A stretch of 64,000 nucleotides of DNA, taken from contig CM077151.1 of the NCBI GenBank assembly GCA_039583875.1, positions 119,079,519 to 119,143,518 on the forward strand, read 5' to 3'. Positions within the stretch are counted from its first letter, which is position 1. Every line of letters begins with the position of its first letter. This DNA is from Platanthera guangdongensis (lineage: Eukaryota; Streptophyta; Magnoliopsida; Asparagales; Orchidaceae). Of the stretch, positions 57,121-64,000 are shown one piece after another. The notes beneath the pieces are model-generated. The model ran no database searches and was not told the origin of the DNA. It was given only the letters and a program-made list of their open reading frames with translations. Made by a program: the position numbers and the translations under genes.

Positions 57121-60100
57121 TTATTTTAAACTTGCTCCATCTAACATTCCTAACTGATTCAGGAAGAATGTATGTTTCTTTTCATCCAATGGTTTGGTAA
57201 AAATATCTCCCCTTTGCAAGTCAGTTGGGATATATTGAAGTTCAATTTTATTTTTCTCAACATTGTCCCTTAAAAAGTGATGCCTAATTTCTATATGTTT
57301 TGTCCTACTATGGAGGACTGGATTTTGTGCTATAGAAATAGCACTAGTGTTATCACAGAATATTTTTGACTTCTCTAAGTTGTAGCCATAGTCTAGGAGC
57401 TGATTTTGAATCCACAAGATCTGTGAGCAACAACTACCTGCTGCCATATATTCAGCTTCAGCAGTTGATGTGGACACAGATGTTTGTTTCTTGCAAAACC
57501 AGGAGACAAGTCTGTCACCAAGAAACTGGCAAGTTCCACTGGTGCTTTTCCTGTCTATTCTGCATCCAACATAATCAGCATCTGAAAATCAAGTTAAGTC
57601 AAATGCTGAGTCTTTTGGATACCAGAGACCTAGATTTGGACAACTTTTCACATACCTATGAATCCTTTTTACTAAGGTTAAGTGTGACTCTCTATGGCTC
57701 ACTTGGAATCTAGCACATATGCATTTAGTAAACATTATGTCAGGTCTACTAGCTGTAAGGTATAATAAAGAGCCAATCATTGCTCTATATGTTGTCTGAT
57801 CAACAGGTTTCTCATGTTCATCAGCATCTAATATAGCATTACTAGGCATAGGTGTTTTCATACATGATGCTTCAGACATACCAAATTTCTTATCCAGTTC
57901 TTTTGCATACTTGGTTTAAGAGATGAATAATCCTTCAACATGCTGTTTGACTTGCAATCCTAGAAAGAAGAAAAGCTCACCCATGCTACTCATTTCAAAT
58001 TTAGAATGCATTAGGTTGGAAAACCTTTTGCACAGATTTGAATCAGTAGAACCAAAGATAATGTCATCTACATAGATTTGTACTAGTAATGGTATTGGAC
58101 TTATGGGTTCTAATAAAAAGAGTTTGGTCTACTCTACCCTTTATAAAACCATTTTTCAGAAGAAAGCATGCTAGGGTCTCATAACATGCTCTATGAGCTT
58201 ACTTTAGACCATATAATGTTTTATGCAATTTGAAAACATAATCAGGATGAGTTGGAGAAATAAAACCTGGGGGTTGTCTAACATAGACTTCTTCCTTGAT
58301 GTCTCCATTGAGTAAAGCACTCTTTACATCCATTTGATATACTTTGAATTCTTTGTGTGCTGCATAAGCTAAGAAGATTCTTATGGCCTCTAACCTTGCA
58401 ACTGGTGCAAAGGTCTGGTCATAGTCTATCCCTTCTTCTTGAGAGTATCCTTGAGCAACTAGCATTGCCTTGTTCCTTACAATGACTCCTTGATCATCCA
58501 ATTTATTTCTGAACACCCATTTTGTTCCAACAATGGAGTGATCCTTTGGCCTTGGCACTAGTTCCCAAACTTTGTTCTTTTCAAATTGATGTAATTCCTC
58601 TTGCATTGCAATGATCCAGTGTGGATCTTGTTCTGCATCTTGAATGGATTGAGGCTCAATTTGAGAAAGAAAGCAGGTGTGCATCAGGTTTTGGTTGACC
58701 TGATTTCTGGTTTGCACACCAGCTGAGATGTCTCCAATCACTTGGGAGATTGGATGGTCTCTTGATGTTACTAAATCAACAGGGGGTGTTGATTGTTCAC
58801 CAACCTTTGTTGTTGTTTCCTCTTGTGTAACAACAACTGGTTCTTCAAGAAGATTCTCTCCAAGATGTTGAATATCTTCTTCATCTTCACTGCTTTCATC
58901 CTTTTGTATAATATGTAACCTGTCCAAATTTTCAGCAAGAGAGTGTACCTGCAACGATTCTATGGTAGAAGCATTCCTCTCCTTAAAAGACATGTTAGAT
59001 TCATCAAAGGATACATGAACAGATTCTTCAATTTTAAGAGTAGATTTATTATACACCCTATAAATTTTACTAATCATGGAGTATTCCAGAAACACTCCTT
59101 CATCAGCTTTAGCTTGAAATTTTGCTATGTATTTCTTGTCATTATTGTGAATGTAACAAATGCAACCAAAAAATTTTAAAAAATCTACTTTAGGTTTCTT
59201 CCCTTTGAGTAATTCATAGGGAGTCTTACCCTTCAACTTATGTATCAAACTTCTATTCAACACATAGTTGGAGGTGTTCACTGCCTCTGCCCAAAAGAAT
59301 AGAGGAAGGTAAGCATCTGAAAACAATGTAGTAGCAGATTCAATAAGGGTTATATTTTTCCTTTCAGCTACCCTATTTTGTTGAGGAGTTCTAGGAGCTG
59401 AGAAAGTGTGTCTGATCCCTTCACTCTGACAGAACTCTTGCATAAGAAGAGAATCAAACTCTGTCCCATGATCACTTCTGATCAGGGCAATGTGAGTATT
59501 GAACTCACTCTGTATGCATTTGAGAAACTCTGTCAAACACTTAAAGTTATCAGACTTCTTCCTCAGAAAGAAAACCCATGTGAATCTAGAAAAGTCATCT
59601 ACAACTACTAAAGTATAAGATTTCCCTCCTAAGCTTTGTACTGTAATAGGTCCAAGGAGATCCATTTGTAACAGATACAAAATCCTAGGTGAATCACTCT
59701 TATTAAGTGACTTGAAGCTATTTTTGGTTTGCTTGCCTAATTGACAAGCCCTACAAAGTCCTTCCTTCTTGTAGAGGCCAGAAGGTAGTCCTCTAAAAAG
59801 GTTGTCCTTGGATAGCCTAGCAATGGTTCTAAGGTTTATATTCCCTAATCTTTTATGCCATATTTCATTAGGTCTACAAATGGAATTGAACAAGCATATA
59901 TCTACCTTAGTTGAAAGAAAATCTACAAGATAAATGTTACCTTTCCTTTTACCTGTCAACACAGTTATGTTGTCCTCTGATTTGATTTTGCATGAGGATT
60001 TGTTGAAAGTCACTTGGTAGTCTTCATCACACAGTTGACTGATGCTAATTAAGTTGTTCTTCAGTCCTTCCACATAAGCTACTTTCTTGAATGTGACTGA

Positions 60101-60274
60101 GCCAATCTGGACTGCACCATATCCTTTTGTTAGTCCAAAGTTTGAATCACCAAATATTACTTTGGGTCCAAGTTTGGCTTTGAAGGATGTGAAATTCTCC
60201 TTGTTTCCTGTCATGTGCTTTGAGCACCCACTATCCAGATACCATTGCTGGTTTGATGTTGGATAAGTCTTCAC
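57121..60274 (-). pseudogene. pol: Copia B pol: protease, integrase, reverse transcriptase, RNase H
   Basis: The open part 60274-58199 (691 codons) has protease [13 protein letters not shown], the integrase zinc finger ([11 protein letters not shown]), catalytic Asp in [10 protein letters not shown], Asp in RSDHGTEF and Glu in NRVAERKN, where the usual Gly is Arg, then the RT N-terminus to LYGLK and a stop. From 58198 to 57880 the RT core is badly broken, although IYVDDII can still be read in another frame near 58080. 57879-57589 (SRPDIMFTKCICARFQ) and 57477-57121 (STAEAEYMAAGSCCSQILWIQ, CDNTSAISIAQNP, RGDIFTKPLD) finish the RT and RNase H. Pol begins behind TGTACAG, just after the gag TAA. 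It is the most damaged of the three copia pols. Confidence 0.88.
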
Positions 60275-60290
60275 CTGTACATAAAATAAT

Positions 60291-62292
60291 TTATTTGTTT
60301 TTGACCCAATTTACCTTGGGCCTAGGTTGATAACCTTTAAATTCTGAAATAAAAGACATCCCTGGTTGACCCTTATAGCCTTCAGGATGATATCTCCTAG
60401 GAGGTATTATCCATTCAATATAAGGGTTAAAGCTCTAAGATGTAGGACCTCTAGGATTGAAGTTTGATTTACCTTTGAAAGAGTTTTCAAAACTATGAGC
60501 TCTGTTAGACAATCTCTGAGCTGAGTTCGACGATCTTGGGTCAGATCGTCGAGCTCCGTTCGAAGATCAACTATGCCAGAGTTCAGGGTTCAGAGATCGT
60601 CGACCTGAGTTCGACGATTCAGCTTGAGATCGTTGAGCTCCATTCGGCGATCGTCGAGCTCCGTTCGACGTTTTCTGTTGAACTTTTGTTTTCTTAGGTA
60701 AATCAGAATTCTTCCTAGCCACCTCTACAACTCCCTTACCTTTATCTGAGATAAACTTGATTGGGGTTGTCTTCAATAGCACCCAAGCCCAGTGTACTAT
60801 TGAATCTTGAGGTCACTGTGCTTGTGATGTCCATTAGTTTGATACTTCTCCCATTGAGGGATTCTTCAAACATCTTGGCCTCTGATAGTTCACTTTTCAG
60901 TGAGGCTATCTACTCCCTACAGCATTCCAACTCCTCAGAGAGTTTGAGGTTGTCTGATTTTAAGGTGCTTTGTTCAGACAGTTGATTTCTGAGAGAAATA
61001 ATTTCTTTCTCAGATTTTAATAGATCTAAACAAAGTGCCTTAAATTCACATTTGAAATCCTCTGAATTAAAATCAAATGAGTCTATTACCTGATCCTCTT
61101 CAGATTGAGTTTCTGATTCAGACTCTAACTCTTGTTCTTCATTAGTATTGTGTTGAGAGACATTGATAGCCATCATGCAGAACTCCTTTTCTTCAGCATC
61201 ATCTTCATCATCACTTGAGCTGGATGAAGCTTCTGATTCTTCTTCTGTTTCACTCCAGGTTTCAGCTACAAACCCCTTCCTGGTATGTTTGTTCTTGCCG
61301 GAGGAGGGTTTGTCATTGCTGTTTTTTCCTGAAGTCTTTGTCTCTTCTCCTTTCTTTCCTGTCCTTCTTGTCCTTATTCTGATTTTCTGGACAGTTAGAC
61401 ACAATGTGGCCTGGTTTCCTACATCCAAAACAAATAATTTCTTTGTTATTGGACTTGTCATACCTTGGCTTTTCATGCCCTCTGAATGACTTTTTCTTGA
61501 AGTCCTTCCTGGCCATTTATAAAACCTTTTGGCCAGTAAGCTTAGGAGCTCTTCATTGCTTGTGACCTTGTCTTCAGGCTGATCTTCAATAGCTTTGAAT
61601 GCTATTAATTTCTCTTTTCTGATTGCTGGTGAAGCAGCCTTCTAATCTTCTTCTCTGTTCTTGATGAGCAGCTCATAAGACTTGAGCTTGCCCAAAAGAG
61701 CCTCAGTGGTGATCTCATTTAGACTTCTGGCATCCTTGATTGGCCAGATCCTTGAGTCTCAAGTGCTGGGGAAGCACATTAGGATTTTGTCATTGAGTTC
61801 AGTCAATGAGATCTCCTTGTCCAAGGTTTTCAGTTCATTGACTATAAGATTGAGTCTGTTATACATATCGGCAACTCACTCAGTTTATCCTTTCTTGAAG
61901 TTCTCATATTGAGTTATGAGATGGGATATTCTATCTTTCCTTTCATCTGCAGATCCTGACACTATTTCAGATAGTTTGTCCCATATCTCTTTTACTAAGT
62001 TGCATTCAGCTACTTTTTGAAATATTTCATCAGACATGGTTTGTGCCAACATGTTCATTGCTTTGGGATCTGCAACTTTCCATTTTTTGATTTTTGCATC
62101 TGTTCCTGAAGGAGGTGGAACAACACTTGTACTTGTATTTGCTGGGGGTCTTGGACACACTGTCAAAATAGAATTAAAGATATCTTCATCAATAGAATTC
62201 ATATACAATCTTATCCTTGCCTTCCAAAGTGCAAACTTAGATAGATTGCACACTGGAGGTCTGGTGCTAGCATAATCTTTGTTCTGTGTCAT
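60291..62292 (-). pseudogene. gag: Copia B gag
   Basis: ATG at 62292 (MTQNKDYASTRPPVCNL). The UBN2-like capsid domain reads FALWKARIRLYMNSIDEDIF, MNMLAQTMSDEIFQKVAECNLVKEIWDKL and RISHLITQYENF (to 61885). The frame goes on with stops to about 61520. The knuckle CFGCRKPGHIVSNC is at about 61435-61395, then an acidic region (61300-61070) and a coiled-coil-like stretch to 60910. The last part (60782-60291) ends PKVNWVKNK at TAA 60293-60291. Copia A and C have a second knuckle in this part; here a palindrome array (60518-60680) occupies the region and no second knuckle is seen. Confidence 0.78.
60518..60680 (-). repeat. CGTCGA...TCGACG array inside Copia B gag
   Basis: At least five palindromic units of the LTR/ORF3-promoter type lie within gag. 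In the gag frame they encode a repeated SNGARRS-like peptide and a stop near 60566. Confidence 0.8.
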
Positions 62293-62437
62293 GGTTTTAT
62301 ATAAAGATAAATATAATACAAATAATAAAAATAAAACCCTCTATAAAAGATTGATCTTATCAGAGATCTTTTGGTTCAGGTGTTAGCCTGTAGAAACAAC
62401 TAATCTGATGAAGATTTAGTTGAATAACAACCAACCT

Positions 62438-62450
62438 GCCTCTGATACCA
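62438..62450 (-). other. Copia B primer-binding site
   Basis: The minus strand reads TGGTATCAGAGGC, two bases from the LTR edge; initiator Met tRNA type. Confidence 0.88.
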
Positions 62451-62452
62451 AT

Positions 62453-63946
62453 TGAAAGTGGGGATAAGATCTACCTTAACTCTAGAGGGGGGGGGGGGGG
62501 TGAATAGAGTATATTAAAATAACTTCCAAGTTAAAAATTATTTTGCAGTGGAAGACTAAATTTAAATATATGTGTAAGGTGCTTGCAGTAAATAAAAATT
62601 ATGAAAGCAAGAAATAAAAACACAGCACACAGCAAACAAAATATAGCAACCAGAAGACACAAGGAGCTATAGTGGTTCCCCAATCAATCTGGGTACATCC
62701 ACTCTTCTACCACCCTAGGTAGGAATCCACTGCAGGATGAGTTGATCAGGTGTCCTGGGCACCAATGAGATTTTGATAAGGTGCTCAAAAACCAAACTAG
62801 ATTTTTTGATCAGGTGTCTTGCCACCACTGAGTTTTGACAAGGTCTCAGAAACCAGCACAAAACTTTTGAAGGGAGTTTTGAGAAACCCTTTTACAGCAG
62901 AAAAAGAAAGAGGTGAGATGTTCTTCTCTATCAACAATCAGAGAGAAGACTAGTGGATGATGTTGTCAAAGCTCCCCCTGAGATCTGGAAGTTGTTCAGG
63001 AAAAGAAGCATTGCACTAGGGTGATAGGCTTTCAGTAGATGAGATCTCCAGCAAAGGATGATTCCAGCAGTTGCTGAAATGTGTAGTGTCTGGAGTCTGA
63101 TGGATGAGGCCTCTGAACACTTGAGTCAAAAGAGATCTAGAAAATCTTCCTTTCTGTATGTTGATCTCCTTTAGTTGTGTGTGTTCTGAATGAATTCTGT
63201 CTGTGTGTATGTCTGTGATTGTTCTCTTTCTGTGTGTAACTGTTAGGAGTAGCAGAATAATAATCCTCTTTTATTCCTTAGATCTAAAAAGAATGAATTG
63301 ATTCTCTGTCTCCAAGATAGCCGTTAGCCACTCATTAATGACTTCCTTAAATGAATTTTGTCTCTGGAGGAAAGTCCTAGAAAATATTCCTTTAAATCTC
63401 CCTTGAAACTTGCTCCAGATTAATTGAAACAGCTACAAGATCCTTGAAGTAAATGCTGGGAATAAATAAGATAGAATTCCATAACTGTCTGAATTTGAAT
63501 CTTGAGAATCGTCGATCTCTCCAAAAAATTGTCGACCTGAGCTCAACTATCGTCTACCTGAGCTCAGAGACTGGAACTAGACTGGAAATAGAAATCGTCG
63601 ATCTGAGCTCAACTATCGTCGACCTGAGCTCAGAGACTGGGAAAACAGCTAGAGACAGAAACGTCGATCTGAGCTCGAAGATCGTCGAACGGCATTCGAC
63701 GACTCGTTGAACTAAGCTCAGAGATAGTCGAACTGAGTTCGACGATTCGTCGACCTGAGGTCGACAAAAATGACTTAGTCTCCTAAATTTGAATATCTGA
63801 TCTGAGGGTCTTGGGGGCAGCTTTCAAGCCTAAATCTAACCCTTACACTAAATCTAATTGAACTTAAAAACTATACAAGGAGGTCAAAACAATTTTCCTA
63901 AGGACATAGTGATCCTTGCCCAAATCAGTAATAGGGTGTTCCAACA
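62453..63946 (-). repeat. Copia B 5' LTR
   Basis: 1494 bp, closely matching 52143-53638. It holds the array (about 63508-63767) and an intact C-tract stem (62479-62510: ACTCTA and TAGAGT). Confidence 0.9.
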
Positions 63947-64000
63947 GTTTGTATTGTTGTAGAATAGTTCATGTCCTGAAGGAATGTGCCGAGTACCTCC
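63947..64000 (+). pseudogene. Element T gag-region ORF, second part
   Basis: It begins with the duplicated GTTTG target. Read in the frame of 51903-52142 it is open to the window edge. The cysteine codon just before the insertion plus this part supply a canonical C-x2-C-x4-H-x4-C knuckle that Copia B split. Confidence 0.5.

Larger units (their letters stand above)
52143..63946 (-). mobile_element. Copia B: SIRE-type Ty1/copia element with ORF3
   Basis: Minus-strand order: 5' LTR 63946-62453, primer-binding site, gag, pol, ORF3, polypurine tract, 3' LTR 53638-52143. Perfect GTTTG repeats flank it (52138-52142, 63947-63951). It has the same layout as Copia A but distinct sequence, including a different palindrome family. 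Confidence 0.92.

Overview
The window looks like heterochromatic, repeat-packed DNA from a flowering plant. I see no ordinary host gene, tRNA or rRNA. Every coding stretch I recognise belongs to a plant-type LTR retrotransposon: three Ty1/copia elements of SIRE (Sirevirus) type, one chromodomain Ty3/gypsy element (Tekay/Del-like), one Athila-type gypsy, one deleted gypsy, and the start of another Athila/Tat-like gypsy. One end of a CACTA DNA transposon is also present. The species cannot be read from this sequence.

The window is a stack of nested insertions. From oldest outward: (1) element T (Athila/Tat-like, + strand) supplies 49397-52142 and 63947-64000. (2) Gypsy I (Tekay-like, - strand) sits in T's LTR. 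Its internal region is 18650-23576. Its very long LTRs (about 5.4 kb) are split: one LTR is 593-1678 plus 17785-18649 and begins off the left edge; the other is 23577-24712 plus 45170-49396. (3) Three elements broke into the Gypsy I LTRs: the CACTA element (1-592, target TTA), Gypsy G (1679-17779, target CCTTG) and Gypsy II (Athila, 24713-45169, target CTGGT/CTAGT). (4) Copia A (4224-17149, target CACAT/CAGAT) lies in the LTR of G, and Copia C (34708-43986, target ATTCT) lies in the LTR of Gypsy II. (5) Copia B (52143-63946, target GTTTG) lies in the gag region of T.

The elements are mostly decayed by stops, frameshifts and lost catalytic residues, but their order is clear: LTR, primer-binding site, gag, protease, integrase-RT-RNase H in copia or RT-RNase H-integrase in gypsy, polypurine tract, LTR. 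Copia A and B also carry a homologous third gene of about 920-960 codons (ORF3) downstream of pol, which Copia C lacks.

The most interesting signal is outside the proteins. Six unrelated LTR families (Copia A, B, C, Gypsy II, G, T) each carry their own array of short CpG-containing palindromes on the 5' side of a TATA box, and Gypsy I has a 45-bp tandem repeat in the same place. In Copia A and B a second copy of the array plus TATA box lies just before ORF3, which looks like a duplicated LTR-type internal promoter. The three copia families also share a covarying stem with a C-tract loop near the LTR end next to the primer-binding site. All comparisons were made by eye.
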